Assembly: GCF_020510445.1 (NCBI RefSeq)
Contig: NZ_JAHBAG010000001.1
Location: 782,501-846,500 of the forward strand
Source: Hydrogenophaga taeniospiralis
GTDB taxonomy: Bacteria; Pseudomonadota; Gammaproteobacteria; Burkholderiales; Burkholderiaceae_C
Length of the DNA: 64,000 nucleotides
Direction: 5' to 3'
The notes below the pieces were generated by a model. It was not told the origin of the DNA. It did no database searches and saw nothing but the letters and a program-made list of their open reading frames with translations. The first letter of the stretch is position 1, and each line of letters begins with the position of its first letter. This document shows positions 34,449 to 43,265 of this stretch, piece by piece. The translations under genes were made by a program, and so were the position numbers.

Positions 34449-34525
34449 CCCCCCTGCGCCACTGCGTGGCTTCCCCCCGGAGGGGGGACCACGCTGGTGG
34501 CCCGGCGGAGCCGGTTCCACGGCGT
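34449..34525 (+). repeat. Stop-adjacent GC-rich palindromic repeat, copy 13
   Basis: Starts 15 bp after the second yceI stop: CCCCCCTGCGCCACTGCGTG, CCCCCCGGAGGGGGG, GTGGCCCGGCGGAGCCGGTT blocks. Confidence 0.8.
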
Positions 34526-34583
34526 GTGCTTGGGAAAGACACGCGCACCGGAACGGTTTGTGTTTTTGTCTTTTCCATTCAGC

Positions 34584-34607
34584 AAAGGCCCGCTTCGGCG
34601 GGCCTTT
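34584..34607. terminator. Bidirectional hairpin terminator with TTCG tetraloop
   Basis: AAAGGCCCGC (34584-34593) and GCGGGCCTTT (34598-34607) are a perfect 10-bp stem closed by the stable TTCG loop. It ends one base before the stop of the minus-strand cysteine-cluster gene and lies downstream of yceI, so it can terminate both converging transcripts. Confidence 0.85.
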
Positions 34608-34608
34608 G

Positions 34609-34887
34609 TCATGGTCTGGTGGCTTGTTCCAGCCGGTCCAGGAAATGCAGCGCGTGCTCGCGTGTGTCGCCGCACATCTCTCGGTTGGGCGGCAGTGAGC
34701 CGCACACCGCCGGCCGTTCGGGTTGGCCGAAGAGTTGGCAGCGCAGGGCTTCGTCCAGGTGCGGGCAGGGCATGCCCGCCGGCTTGCCGTGGGGCAGGCC
34801 CGGCATGGGGCTGGAGATGGACGGCGCGATGCAGCAGGCCGCGCAGCCGGGGCGGCAGGCGAGGGTGGGCGCGGGGGATGCGGGCAT
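34609..34887 (-). CDS. YkgJ family cysteine-cluster protein
   Basis: The 92-residue protein carries CRPGCAACCIAPSISSPMPG, MPCPHLDEALRCQLFGQPER and PAVCGSLPPNREMCGDTREH, the cysteine pattern of the YkgJ/UPF0153 family, which is thought to bind zinc or an iron-sulphur cluster. The function is unknown. I chose the ATG at 34887 because it gives the short canonical form; longer in-frame versions would overlap the divergent mprF promoter. Its start is 92 bp from the divergent mprF gene. Confidence 0.88.
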   Translation of the reverse strand: MPASPAPTLACRPGCAACCIAPSISSPMPGLPHGKPAGMPCPHLDEALRCQLFGQPERPAVCGSLPPNREMCGDTREHALHFLDRLEQATRP

Positions 34888-34979
34888 GGCACCGATTGTC
34901 CATGGCCGCCCCGGGTGCGCGGCGCTACACTCAGCCGCCAACTTGAGATCGCGGTGGGCGTGTCGATGACCCTCTGTAT

Positions 34980-37571
34980 TTGTTTGATGCCCTGGCCCAC
35001 TCCGTGAAGATCCCCACCCCCGAAACGCTGCTGGCCCAACTGACCCGTTGGCGCTTCTGGCTGTACGCCGCACTCGCCTTGCTGCTGGGCGCCCTGTTGG
35101 TGCAGGCGGCGCACAAGGTGATGACCGAGCTGAGCTACGGCGCCATCGTCGAGGCGGTGCGCGGCACGTCGCCGCTCGCCTTGCTGCTGTCGGTGCTGGC
35201 CACGGCGCTGAGCTTTCTGGCGCTGACCTTTTACGACCGCTCCGCCCTGCGCTACGCGGGCGCCGGGCTGCCCTACCGCGTGGTGGCCGAGACCTCGTTC
35301 ATCGCCTTTGCCCTGTCCAACACCATGGGGCTGGGCGTGCTCACGGGCGGCGCGGTGCGCATGCGCCTGTACGGCGCGGCGGGGCTGGAGGCGGGGCTGA
35401 TCACCCGCGCCATCGCGTTCAACGCCATCGGTTTTGGTGTGGGTATCGTGGTGGTGGGCGCGGCCTCGCTGGTGTGGGGCGCCGGGGCGGTGGCGTCCAT
35501 GGTGGGGCTGTCGGCCGGGCTGCTGAAGGCCCTGGGCGTGGTGGTGCTGCTGGCGGCGGCGGCGTTTGTCGGGGTGTGCCGCGGCGGCGGCGACGATCTG
35601 CGTCTGGCGGGCTGGTCGCTGCGCCTGCCCAGCGCGTCCATCGCCGCGCAGCAGCTGCTGATCTCGGCCGTGGACGTGGTGGCGGCGGCGGCGGCGCTGT
35701 GGTTCCTGCTGCCCGAGGGGGCGATCGGCTTTCCGGCTTTCGTGGGTTTCTATTCGCTGGCCATCGCGCTGGGCGTGATCAGCCATGTGCCGGCCGGCCT
35801 GGGGGTGTTCGAGGCGGTGATGCTGCTGGCCCTGGGCCCGCAGGTGCCCGCCCACCAGCTGGTGAGCGCGCTGGTGCTCTACCGCGCCGTCTACCACTTG
35901 CTGCCGCTGGTGTTGGCGCTGGCGCTGCTGGTGTTGTCCGAACTGCAGCGCGGCGCCGCCACGCCGGTGGTGCGGGCGGCGGCCAGCCTGTCGCCGCTGC
36001 TGCTGTCGGCTTTCACTTTCGTGATCGGCGTGATGCTGCTGGTGTCGGGCGTGACGCCGGCGACCGGGGACGCGACCGCCCTGCTCGCGCAGCTGATGCC
36101 GCTGCCCATCGTCGAAGCGGCCCACTTCCTGGGCAGCATCATCGGTCTGGCGCTGCTGTTCGTGGCCCGGGGCATGTTCCTGCGGCTCGACGCGTCCTGG
36201 TGGGCCGGCCTGATCCTGGCGCTGGTGAGCCTGGTGCTCTGCCTGCCCAAGGGCATCGCGGTGTCCGAGGCGGTGCTGCTCGGCGTGCTGACGGCGAGCC
36301 TGGCGCTCTCGCGCCGGCAGTTCAACCGCCGGGCGGCGCTGTTTTCACAGGCCTTCACCAGCGGCTGGCTGGCCGCGGTGGCGGTGGTGGTGGCGGCCAC
36401 CGGGGCCCTGCTGTTCTTCGTCTACCGCGACGTTGCCTACGTGAACCGGGTCTGGTGGCAGTTTGCGTTTGACGGCCACGCGCCGCGCTCGCTGCGGGCC
36501 ATGGTGGCGGTGGCGCTGGTGGCGTTCATCGTGGCCCTGGTCCAGCTGCTGCGCCGGCCCCACCCGGCGTTGATCAAGCCCAGCGCCGAGGCGCTCGAGC
36601 AGGCGGCGCGCATCGTGCGCGCGCAGGGGGTGGCGGGCGCGGGGCTGGTGATGATGGGCGACAAGAGCCTGATGCTGTCCGAGTCGCAGCGGGCCTTTGT
36701 CATGTTCGGGCGGCGCGGCCGCTCCTGGGTGGCGCTGTACGACCCGGTGGGGCCGGCCAGCGAGTGGCCCGAGCTGGTGTGGCGCTTCGTCGAGCAGGCG
36801 CGCGAGTCCGGCGGGCGGGCGGCGTTCTACCAGGTGCGGCCCGAGGCGCTGCCGGTGTACCTGGACGCCGGTCTGCGCGTCTACAAGCTGGGCGAGTGCG
36901 CCCTGGTGGACCTGCCGGGCTTCAGCCTGCAGGGCAAGCAGCGGGCCAACCTGCGCCACGGCGTGGCGCGGGCGCAGCGCGAGGGCCTGGGTTTCGAGGT
37001 GTTGCCTCCCGGCGCGGCGGCGCCGGTGTTCGACGAGCTGCAGGCGGTGTCGGACGCCTGGCTGAACGACCACAGCACGGCCGAGAAGGCCTTTTCGCTG
37101 GGCGCGTTCCAGCGCGACTACGTGCTGGGCCAGCCGGTGGCGCTGGTGCGGCAGGCCGGCCGGGTGGTGGCGTTTGCCACCCTGATGTGCACCGACCAGA
37201 AGGTCGAGGCCAGCGTGGACCTGATGCGCCAGTTGCCCGACGCGCCGCGCAGCTCGATGGATTTCCTGTTTGCCCAGGTGATCCTGCACTTCCAGGCCCA
37301 GGGCTTCCAGCGCTTCAACCTGGGCATGGTGCCGTTGGCGGGCATGGCCCAGCACCCGCTGGCGCCCAACTGGCAGCGCCTGGCGCGCCTGCTGTTCAAC
37401 CACGGCGAGAACTTCTACAACTTCCAGGGCCTGCGCGCCTTCAAGGCGAAGTTCGACCCGGTCTGGGAGCCGCGCTACCTGACCGCGCCGGGCGGGCTGG
37501 CGCCTTTCATCATCCTCACCGACATCGCCGCCCTGATCGCCGGCGGCTTCCGACGGGTCATGTCCAAATGA
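34980..37571 (+). CDS. mprF: Bifunctional aminoacyl-phosphatidylglycerol synthase/flippase (MprF)
   Basis: The 863-residue membrane protein has an N-terminal flippase domain of about 14 helices (1 to about 520) and a C-terminal DUF2156 synthase domain (about 525-850; MMGDKSLMLSESQRAFVMFG, SLGAFQRDYVL, NLGMVPLAGM and RLLFNHGENFYNFQGLRAFK). It transfers lysine or alanine from tRNA to phosphatidylglycerol and flips the product outward, reducing membrane charge. It overlaps the acvB-type hydrolase gene by four bases. The start is uncertain: TTG at 34980 or GTG at 35004 both fit; I give the longer form. Confidence 0.92.
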   Translation: MFDALAHSVKIPTPETLLAQLTRWRFWLYAALALLLGALLVQAAHKVMTELSYGAIVEAVRGTSPLALLLSVLATALSFLALTFYDRSALRYAGAGLPYRVVAETSFIAFALSNTMGLGVLTGGAVRMRLYGAAGLEAGLITRAIAFNAIGFGVGIVVVGAASLVWGAGAVASMVGLSAGLLKALGVVVLLAAAAFVGVCRGGGDDLRLAGWSLRLPSASIAAQQLLISAVDVVAAAAALWFLLPEGAIGFPAFVGFYSLAIALGVISHVPAGLGVFEAVMLLALGPQVPAHQLVSALVLYRAVYHLLPLVLALALLVLSELQRGAATPVVRAAASLSPLLLSAFTFVIGVMLLVSGVTPATGDATALLAQLMPLPIVEAAHFLGSIIGLALLFVARGMFLRLDASWWAGLILALVSLVLCLPKGIAVSEAVLLGVLTASLALSRRQFNRRAALFSQAFTSGWLAAVAVVVAATGALLFFVYRDVAYVNRVWWQFAFDGHAPRSLRAMVAVALVAFIVALVQLLRRPHPALIKPSAEALEQAARIVRAQGVAGAGLVMMGDKSLMLSESQRAFVMFGRRGRSWVALYDPVGPASEWPELVWRFVEQARESGGRAAFYQVRPEALPVYLDAGLRVYKLGECALVDLPGFSLQGKQRANLRHGVARAQREGLGFEVLPPGAAAPVFDELQAVSDAWLNDHSTAEKAFSLGAFQRDYVLGQPVALVRQAGRVVAFATLMCTDQKVEASVDLMRQLPDAPRSSMDFLFAQVILHFQAQGFQRFNLGMVPLAGMAQHPLAPNWQRLARLLFNHGENFYNFQGLRAFKAKFDPVWEPRYLTAPGGLAPFIILTDIAALIAGGFRRVMSK

Positions 37572-38962
37572 ACACCTTTGCCACCGCCTTGCTGGCGTTT
37601 TGTTGTGCGCTGACCGTGCCGGGCCCGGCGCAAGCGCAGGAAAAAATCTCGCACGGCCGCTTCAAGGACGTGTCGCTCTACCGCCCCAAAGGCGAGGTGA
37701 AGTCGTTCGCGATCCTGCTCTCGGGGGAGGCCGGCTGGACGCCCGCCATGGCCGCCATGGCCAAACCGCTGGTGGAGCAGGGCGCGGTGGTGGCGGGCGT
37801 GAGCACGCCGCAGCTGCTGGCCCTGCTGGAGAAAGACGGCGGCGACTGCGCCCTGCCCGATGGCGATTTTGAGAACCTCTCGCACTTCCTGCAGGGTTAC
37901 GCGCGCCTGCCGGCTTACTACCCGCCGCTGCTGGTGGGGCAGGCGTCGGGCGCCAGCCTGGCCTACGCCCTGCTCGCCCAGGCGCCCGAAGGCACCTTCG
38001 CTGGCGCCCTGTCGCTGGGCTTCTGCCCCGAGCTGGTGTTTTCCAAACCCTTGTGCAAGGGCGAGGGCGTTCATTTCAGACAGCAGGCTGACAAGCGTGC
38101 GCTCACTCTGCAGCCTGCCGGCAAGCTGCGGGCACCCTGGATCGCCCTGCACAGCAGCGACGACAAGGTGTGCGAGGCCGGGGCCGTCCAGGCCTTCGTG
38201 GCCCAGGTGCCCGGGGCCGAACTGGTCTCGCTACCGGGGGCGGAGCACGGCGTGCTGTCCGGCAAGGCGGCGCTGCTGGCCTACCAGGCGGCCTACCGCC
38301 AGCTCACGGCGGCGGTGGTGCTCAAGCCGCCGGGCGCCGGCAGCGACATCGCCGATCTGCCGCTGGTGGAGGTGCCGTCCAGCGTGCCGTCCGACGTCTT
38401 TGCCGTGCTGGTGTCGGGGGACGGCGGCTGGGCCGGCCTGGACAAGAAGGTGGCCGCCGTCATGGCCGCGCGCGGTGTGCCGGTGGTCGGGCTGGACTCG
38501 TTGCGCTATTTCTGGAAGCAGCGCACGCCGCAGGGGCTGGCCAGCGACCTGGACCGGCTGCTGCGCCATTACGCCGTGAAATGGAAGAAAAGCCGGGTGG
38601 TGCTGATCGGTTACTCCCAGGGGGCCGACGTGTTGCCGTTTGCGCTGAACCGGATGTCCAGCGCCTCCCGGAGCCTGGTGGCGCACACGGTGCTGATCGG
38701 GCCGGGGGAGAAGGCATCGTTCGAGTTCAAGCTGTCGAACTGGGTGGTGCGCAACCACCTGGGCCTGCGGCTCAAGCCCGAGCTGGCCAGCCTGTCGGCC
38801 GCCACCACCACCTGCCTCTACGGCAGCGACGACCGCGACACCATCTGCCCCACGACCTCGACCGAGCTGGTGACCCCGGTGCAGCTCAAGGGCGACCACC
38901 ACTTCGGCGGCAACTACGAACTGCTGGGCGAGCAGATCCTGTTGCACGCAAAAGTTCCCTGA
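37568..38962 (+). CDS. acvB: AcvB/VirJ-type periplasmic aminoacyl-phosphatidylglycerol hydrolase
   Basis: The 464-residue protein has a signal peptide (1 to about 23, AQA) and two alpha/beta-hydrolase-like halves. The second (about 275-464) is the VirJ domain with the nucleophile S350 in VVLIGYSQGADVLPF and SGDGGWAGLDKKVA upstream. The first half has a similar VGQASGASLAYALL turn. In Agrobacterium and Pseudomonas the homologues hydrolyse aminoacyl-phosphatidylglycerol made by the MprF/LpiA partner, and the genes form an operon, as here with an ATGA overlap. The pair therefore likely makes and breaks lysyl- or alanyl-PG. Confidence 0.88.
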   Translation: MNTFATALLAFCCALTVPGPAQAQEKISHGRFKDVSLYRPKGEVKSFAILLSGEAGWTPAMAAMAKPLVEQGAVVAGVSTPQLLALLEKDGGDCALPDGDFENLSHFLQGYARLPAYYPPLLVGQASGASLAYALLAQAPEGTFAGALSLGFCPELVFSKPLCKGEGVHFRQQADKRALTLQPAGKLRAPWIALHSSDDKVCEAGAVQAFVAQVPGAELVSLPGAEHGVLSGKAALLAYQAAYRQLTAAVVLKPPGAGSDIADLPLVEVPSSVPSDVFAVLVSGDGGWAGLDKKVAAVMAARGVPVVGLDSLRYFWKQRTPQGLASDLDRLLRHYAVKWKKSRVVLIGYSQGADVLPFALNRMSSASRSLVAHTVLIGPGEKASFEFKLSNWVVRNHLGLRLKPELASLSAATTTCLYGSDDRDTICPTTSTELVTPVQLKGDHHFGGNYELLGEQILLHAKVP

Positions 38963-38963
38963 G

Positions 38964-39118
38964 GGTGTAGCGCGAAACGCTGCAGGGGTGTTTCACTCGT
39001 GCCGGAGCACGCATCCCGACGCATGAAACGGTCCAGCCCAGGGCACCGCCGGGCCGGCTTTGCCGGACGGCCAGTGCCGCCCCCTTGAGGGGGTCGCGCG
39101 AAGCGCGGCGGGGGTGTT
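38964..39118 (-). repeat. Stop-adjacent GC-rich palindromic repeat, copy 14, with a partial second unit
   Basis: The full unit (about 39030-39118) abuts the stop of the minus-strand FMN reductase gene: GGGCCGGCTTTGCCGGACGG, CCCCCTTGAGGGGG, GCGCGAAGCGCGGCGGGGGT. A partial unit (38964-38998, GCGCGAAACGCTGCAGGGGT) lies just after acvB in the same orientation and shares the GTGTTTCA end, suggesting a local duplication. Confidence 0.75.
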
Positions 39119-39706
39119 TCATCCTAAGCGCTGTGCCGCGTGCAGCACCTGGTCCACCACGCCCTGCACGCTGCGGCGGGCGGTCTCGGCGATCAGCCGA
39201 CCGTCGGCATCGAACGCTTCGCTGGCTTTGGACAGGGCGAACTGTTTGGGCGCCACCCAGCACTGCAGGTTCATCAGCAGCGGCGCGAGGTGGCTCAGGC
39301 TGCGCAGGCCGCCGAGTGCGCCGGGCGAGGCCGAGAGCATGCCCACCACCTTGCCGGCGAAGGGCTTGCCGCCGTTGGCCCAGAGGGGATCGCCCGGTAC
39401 GGGGCGCGAGACCCAGTCGATGGTGTTCTTCAGCAGGCCGGTGTAGCTGCCGTTGTACTCGGGCGAGACCACCAGCCAGGCCGGGTGGGCGTGGAAGACT
39501 TCCTTCAGGCGGATCGCGTCGTGCGGAATGCCGCGCGCTTCCAGGTCGCCGTTGTAGAGCGGCAGGTCGAAGTCGCCCAGCTCCAGGTGGGTGACCTGGG
39601 CACCGGCGGCGCGGGCGGCCTCGGCCGCGACACTGGCGAGCTTTCGGTTCCAGGACTGGGCGCGGCTGCTGCCGGCGAAAACGAGGAGGGGGATGGGGTT
39701 GGTCAT
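39119..39706 (-). CDS. NADPH-dependent FMN reductase family protein
   Basis: The 195-residue flavodoxin-fold protein has the phosphate-binding LLVFAGSSRAQSWNRKLA loop (about 6-23), the VVSPEYNGSYTGLLKNTIDW segment (about 81-100) typical of this family, and KPFAGKVVGMLSASPGALGG. It likely reduces FMN or quinones/azo compounds with NADPH in the cytosol. The ATG at 39706 gives the usual short N-terminus; an upstream in-frame ATG exists. No operon partner is evident. Confidence 0.9.
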   Translation of the reverse strand: MTNPIPLLVFAGSSRAQSWNRKLASVAAEAARAAGAQVTHLELGDFDLPLYNGDLEARGIPHDAIRLKEVFHAHPAWLVVSPEYNGSYTGLLKNTIDWVSRPVPGDPLWANGGKPFAGKVVGMLSASPGALGGLRSLSHLAPLLMNLQCWVAPKQFALSKASEAFDADGRLIAETARRSVQGVVDQVLHAAQRLG

Positions 39707-39940
39707 GTGGGGGCCTTGGTGTGTGTGCGGCGCTGCGTTCATGAGAAAGCGCCATCCATGCGGTTGCGGCACGGTCAGCGGCCTCGCACCTGGGGCTCAC
39801 GTTGACGGCCGATGCCGATCGGTCGATGGACGGCCTGGGCCGCGTTGCGGTTTCGATTGTGGGCCTGGCGGCTCCGGTCTCGGAGACGCAGGGTTGTTGT
39901 CGGGCGTGGTGCGCGGGCTTGGGCGAAAGGCGCCCAGCGC

Positions 39941-40276
39941 TCAGCGGCGGGGTGTCTTCAGCTCTCCGAACTCTTCCTGCGCGTCCAGCGCCAGCAGCAG
40001 GCTGGTGCGGTGTTCGCGTGCCACGGTCTGCCAGGGCAGGCCGGTGAGCGCCGCTTCGAGCCCCCAGAGCAGGTTGAGGCTGGCGCGCGGGTCGTTGCGT
40101 TTCACCCGGGCGTAGGCGGCCACCGATCCCAGCCGCCGCAGCGTGACCAGATCGGGAATGCCCGCCGCCGCCAGCATGGCCTGCGACTTCGGGCCGAGGC
40201 CGGGCAGGGTGGCGAGCGCCGGTTCACCGGTCGGGCGTGGGGCGGTGCTGGGCATGGGTGGGCGGCGAAGGGGCAT
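39941..40276 (-). CDS. TfoX C-terminal-domain protein
   Basis: The product (111 residues from the ATG at 40276; 104 from an ATG at 40255) contains LATLPGLGPKSQAMLAAAGI and LRRLGSVAAYARVKRN, followed by SLNLLWGLEAALTGLPWQTV. This is the TfoX/Sxy C-terminal helix-hairpin-helix-like domain, here without the N-terminal TfoX domain. TfoX proteins regulate competence in gamma-proteobacteria; the role of the stand-alone domain is unknown. It is divergent from mnmG, with a parS site in the gap. Confidence 0.85.
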   Translation of the reverse strand: MPLRRPPMPSTAPRPTGEPALATLPGLGPKSQAMLAAAGIPDLVTLRRLGSVAAYARVKRNDPRASLNLLWGLEAALTGLPWQTVAREHRTSLLLALDAQEEFGELKTPRR

Positions 40277-40326
40277 TGATGGGACAATTGCGGGTTGCCC
40301 GAGCCACACACCGGCCGGGCGGCGGG

Positions 40327-40342
40327 TGTTTCACGTGAAACA
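40327..40342. promoter_or_regulatory. parS site 1 (perfect palindrome)
   Basis: TGTTTCACGTGAAACA is a perfect 16-bp palindrome identical to the widespread chromosomal parS consensus bound by ParB. It lies 57 bp before mnmG, about 6 kb from parB, in the origin-proximal partition region. Confidence 0.92.
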
Positions 40343-40398
40343 CGCCGCATCCGCATTGTCGGGCAGCGCGCCAGCCGCCGTGCCCTGGAGCTTTCACC

Positions 40399-42363
40399 AT
40401 GTTGTACCCGCAAGAGTTTGATGTCATCGTCGTCGGCGGTGGCCACGCCGGCACCGAGGCCGCGCTGGCCGCCGCGCGCATGGGCTGCGCCACGCTGCTG
40501 CTCACGCACAACATCGAGACGCTGGGCCAGATGAGCTGCAACCCCAGCATCGGCGGCATCGGCAAGGGCCATCTGGTGAAAGAGGTGGACGCGCTGGGCG
40601 GGGCGATGGCGCTGGCCACGGACGAGGGCGGCATCCAGTTCCGCATCCTCAACAGCAGCAAAGGCCCGGCGGTGCGCGCCACCCGCGCCCAGGCCGACCG
40701 CATCCTGTACAAGGCCGCGATCCGCCGCATGCTGGAAAACCAGCCCAACCTGTGGCTGTTCCAGCAGGCGGTGGACGACCTGATGGTGGAGGGCGACCGC
40801 GTGGTGGGCGCCGTGACGCAGGTCGGCATCCGCTTCCGAAGCCGCACCGTGGTGCTGACGGCAGGCACCTTCCTCGACGGCAAGATCCACGTCGGCCTGA
40901 ACAACTACGCCGCCGGCCGCGCGGGCGACCCGCCGGCGATCAGCCTGTCGGCCCGGCTCAAGGAGCTGAAGCTGCCGCAGGCGCGCCTGAAAACCGGCAC
41001 GCCGCCGCGCATCGACGGCCGGACCATCGACTGGTCTAAATGCGCCGAGCAGCCCGGCGACGGCATGCCCGGCGGCATGAACCCGGACCAGCCGGTGCCG
41101 GTGTTCAGCTTCATGGGCAACACGGCCATGCACCCGCGGCAGATCCCGTGCTGGATCACCCACACCAACCTGCGCACGCACGAGATCATCCGCTCCGGTT
41201 TCGACCGCAGCCCCATGTTCACCGGCAAGATCGAGGGCGTGGGTCCGCGCTACTGCCCCAGCGTGGAAGACAAGATCAACCGCTTCGCCGACAAGGACAG
41301 CCACCAGATCTTCCTGGAGCCCGAGGGCCTGACCACGCACGAGGTCTACCCCAACGGCATCTCGACCAGCCTGCCGTTCGACATCCAGTACGCGCTGGTG
41401 CGCAGCATGCCGGGGCTGGAAAACGCCCACATCCTGCGGCCGGGCTACGCCATCGAATACGACTACTTCGACCCGCGTTCGCTCAAGAACAGCTTCGAGA
41501 CCAAACAGATCCAGGGCCTGTTCTTCGCCGGCCAGATCAACGGCACCACCGGCTACGAAGAGGCCGCGGCCCAGGGTCTGTTCGCCGGCCTGAACGCTGC
41601 GCTGCAGTGCCAGGGTCAGGACGCCTGGCTGCCGCGCCGCGACGAGGCCTACCTGGGCGTGCTGGTCGACGACCTCGTGACGCAGGGCGTGACCGAGCCC
41701 TACCGCATGTTCACCAGCCGGGCCGAGTTCCGCCTGCAGCTGCGCGAGGACAACGCCGACATGCGCCTGACCGAAGCCGGGCGCCGGCTGGGCCTGGTGG
41801 ACGATACGCGCTGGAACGCCTTCAGCCGCAAACGCGACGCGGTGGCACGGGAGACCGAGCGCCTCAAGTCCACCTGGGTGAACCCGCGCAATCTGCCCGC
41901 GGCCGAAAGCGAGCGCGTGCTGGGCAAGGCCATCGAACACGAGCACAACCTGTTCGACCTGCTGCGCCGCCCGGCCGTGGGCTACGCCGATCTGCTGGGC
42001 ATGGACGGCGGCAAGTACAACCCCGTGGCCAAGGCCGACGACGCCGATGCCCGCCCGGTGGTTTCACGTGAAACACTGGGTGCGCTGTATGCGCCGGTGG
42101 TGGAGCAGGTCGAGATCGCGGCCAAGTATTCGGGCTACATCGACCGCCAGAAGGACGAAGTGGAGCGCGCCGCGCACCACGAGGGCATGAAGCTGCCGGC
42201 CGATCTGGACTACCTGCAGGTGGCCGCGCTGTCGTTCGAGGCGCGGCAGAAACTGGCCAAGCACCGGCCCGAAACCCTGGGCCAGGCCTCGCGCATCTCG
42301 GGCATCACGCCGGCCAGCATCTCGCTGCTGCTGATCCACCTGAAGAAGGGAGGGTGGAAATGA
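40399..42363 (+). CDS. mnmG: tRNA uridine-34 5-carboxymethylaminomethyl modification enzyme MnmG
   Basis: The 654-residue FAD protein shows the N-terminal [22 protein letters not shown] motif (11-29), [20 protein letters not shown], the [12 protein letters not shown] region, [12 protein letters not shown] and the [20 protein letters not shown] signature. With MnmE it modifies U34 of several tRNAs. It is the first gene of the mnmG-rsmG-parA-parB neighbourhood. A near-consensus parS site lies within its coding sequence near codon 555, and a 3'-end repeat follows the stop. Confidence 0.97.
   Translation: MLYPQEFDVIVVGGGHAGTEAALAAARMGCATLLLTHNIETLGQMSCNPSIGGIGKGHLVKEVDALGGAMALATDEGGIQFRILNSSKGPAVRATRAQADRILYKAAIRRMLENQPNLWLFQQAVDDLMVEGDRVVGAVTQVGIRFRSRTVVLTAGTFLDGKIHVGLNNYAAGRAGDPPAISLSARLKELKLPQARLKTGTPPRIDGRTIDWSKCAEQPGDGMPGGMNPDQPVPVFSFMGNTAMHPRQIPCWITHTNLRTHEIIRSGFDRSPMFTGKIEGVGPRYCPSVEDKINRFADKDSHQIFLEPEGLTTHEVYPNGISTSLPFDIQYALVRSMPGLENAHILRPGYAIEYDYFDPRSLKNSFETKQIQGLFFAGQINGTTGYEEAAAQGLFAGLNAALQCQGQDAWLPRRDEAYLGVLVDDLVTQGVTEPYRMFTSRAEFRLQLREDNADMRLTEAGRRLGLVDDTRWNAFSRKRDAVARETERLKSTWVNPRNLPAAESERVLGKAIEHEHNLFDLLRRPAVGYADLLGMDGGKYNPVAKADDADARPVVSRETLGALYAPVVEQVEIAAKYSGYIDRQKDEVERAAHHEGMKLPADLDYLQVAALSFEARQKLAKHRPETLGQASRISGITPASISLLLIHLKKGGWK
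42060..42075. promoter_or_regulatory. parS site 2 (inside mnmG, one mismatch)
   Basis: GGTTTCACGTGAAACA matches the parS palindrome except the first base. It is read in frame as Val-Ser-Arg-Glu-Thr near the end of mnmG. Confidence 0.85.
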
Positions 42364-42463
42364 GGCACCCCCTGCGCCGCTTCGCGGCTTCTCCCGCTCT
42401 CGCCTGCGGCGGGAGGGGGACGCAACCTGTGGCCGGTCCTGAGCTTGTCGAAGGGCGGTTCCA
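42364..42463 (+). repeat. Stop-adjacent GC-rich palindromic repeat, copy 15, with a second motif inserted
   Basis: Follows the mnmG stop: GGCACCCCCTGCGCCGCTTC, an enlarged CTCTCGCCTGCGGCGGGAGG arm and GGCGGTTCCACGG. The usual GGCGAAGCC arm is replaced by CCTGAGCTTGTCGAAGGG, a short motif that is itself common between genes in many proteobacteria. The composite suggests one repeat inserted in or recombined with another. Confidence 0.75.
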
Positions 42464-42508
42464 CGGCTGCTCTGGTTGTGTGCTCACGCTTCGGGGTGGG
42501 GTTTTGGC

Positions 42509-43264
42509 ATGAGTGGTGCGGAGTTGAAATCGACGCTCGAAACCGGTCTGCGCGAGCTGGGCCTGGCGTTGTCATCGGCGCAAGTCGACCAGTTGCTCGC
42601 CTACCTGGACCTGATCGCCAAGTGGAACAAGGTCTACAACCTGACCGCCGTGCGCGACCCGGCCGAGATGATGACGCACCACCTGCTGGACAGCCTGGCC
42701 GCCATCGGCCCGCTGCTGCGCCAGACCGGCGGCCAGCCGTGTTCCGTCGCCGGGCCGCCCCCAGGCGAAACAGTCCCCGGACCCGGCGGAGACCGGGTCC
42801 CTTCCCGGTCTTGGGGCAGCGACCCGCGCATCCGTCTGCTGGATGTGGGCTCGGGCGGTGGGTTGCCAGGGGTGGTGATCGCCATCACCTGTCCGCAGAT
42901 CAACGTGACCTGCGTGGACACGGTGGGCAAGAAGGCCGCGTTCATCCAGCAGGCGGCCGCCGCCCTGAAACTGCCGAACCTGCGGGGCGTGCACGCGCGG
43001 GTGGAGTCGTTGAAGGCGGAAGAGGGCGCTGGGTTTGATGTGGTCTGCTCGCGGGCCTTTGCCTCACTGGTGGATTTCACGGCCTGGTCTGCGTCGGCCC
43101 TGAAGCCGGGGGCGGTGTGGATGGCGATGAAGGGCAAACTTCCTTCTGAAGAGATCGCCGCACTGCCCGAGTCGGTGTCGGTGTTTCACGTGGAACAGTT
43201 GGTGGTGCCGGGGCTGGATGCGGAGCGCTGCATCGTGTGGCTTCGTCCGGCTTCTTTGGCCTGA
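42509..43264 (+). CDS. rsmG: 16S rRNA (guanine-527-N7)-methyltransferase RsmG with an inserted segment
   Basis: The 251-residue SAM-dependent methyltransferase has WNKVYNLTAVRDPAEMMTHH and LLDSLAA (38-65), the SAM-binding LLDVGSGGGLPGVVIA (110-125) and VVCSRAFASLVDF. RsmG is usually about 205-220 residues. Here about 35 extra residues (73-108, Pro/Gly/Arg-rich) lie between LLDSLAAIGPLL and the SAM motif; they coincide with a palindromic repeat in the DNA. A parS site lies near the 3' end of the coding sequence (FHVEQ). The ATG at 42509 was chosen for its match to the family start. Confidence 0.94.
   Translation: MSGAELKSTLETGLRELGLALSSAQVDQLLAYLDLIAKWNKVYNLTAVRDPAEMMTHHLLDSLAAIGPLLRQTGGQPCSVAGPPPGETVPGPGGDRVPSRSWGSDPRIRLLDVGSGGGLPGVVIAITCPQINVTCVDTVGKKAAFIQQAAAALKLPNLRGVHARVESLKAEEGAGFDVVCSRAFASLVDFTAWSASALKPGAVWMAMKGKLPSEEIAALPESVSVFHVEQLVVPGLDAERCIVWLRPASLA
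42748..42830 (+). repeat. Palindromic repeat, copy 16, in frame inside rsmG
   Basis: Begins with CGCCGGGCCGCCCC (42748-42761) and ends with GGGGCAGCGACCCGCGCA (42813-42830), the same blocks that bound copy 8. The centre holds the additional inverted repeat GACCCGGCGGAGACCGGGTC and CCCGGTCTTGGGG. It is translated as a Pro/Gly-rich loop of RsmG. Confidence 0.75.
43183..43198. promoter_or_regulatory. parS site 3 (inside rsmG)
   Basis: TGTTTCACGTGGAACA is the exact reverse complement of TGTTCCACGTGAAACA, the classical Bacillus parS sequence. It is read in frame as Phe-His-Val-Glu within rsmG. Confidence 0.88.
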
Positions 43265-43265
43265 G

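Noticed and set aside
39707..39940. Small gene between the FMN reductase and TfoX-domain genes
   Set aside because: Short frames here have no ribosome-binding site, no conserved motif and shadow-frame composition; I see nothing else in the gap.
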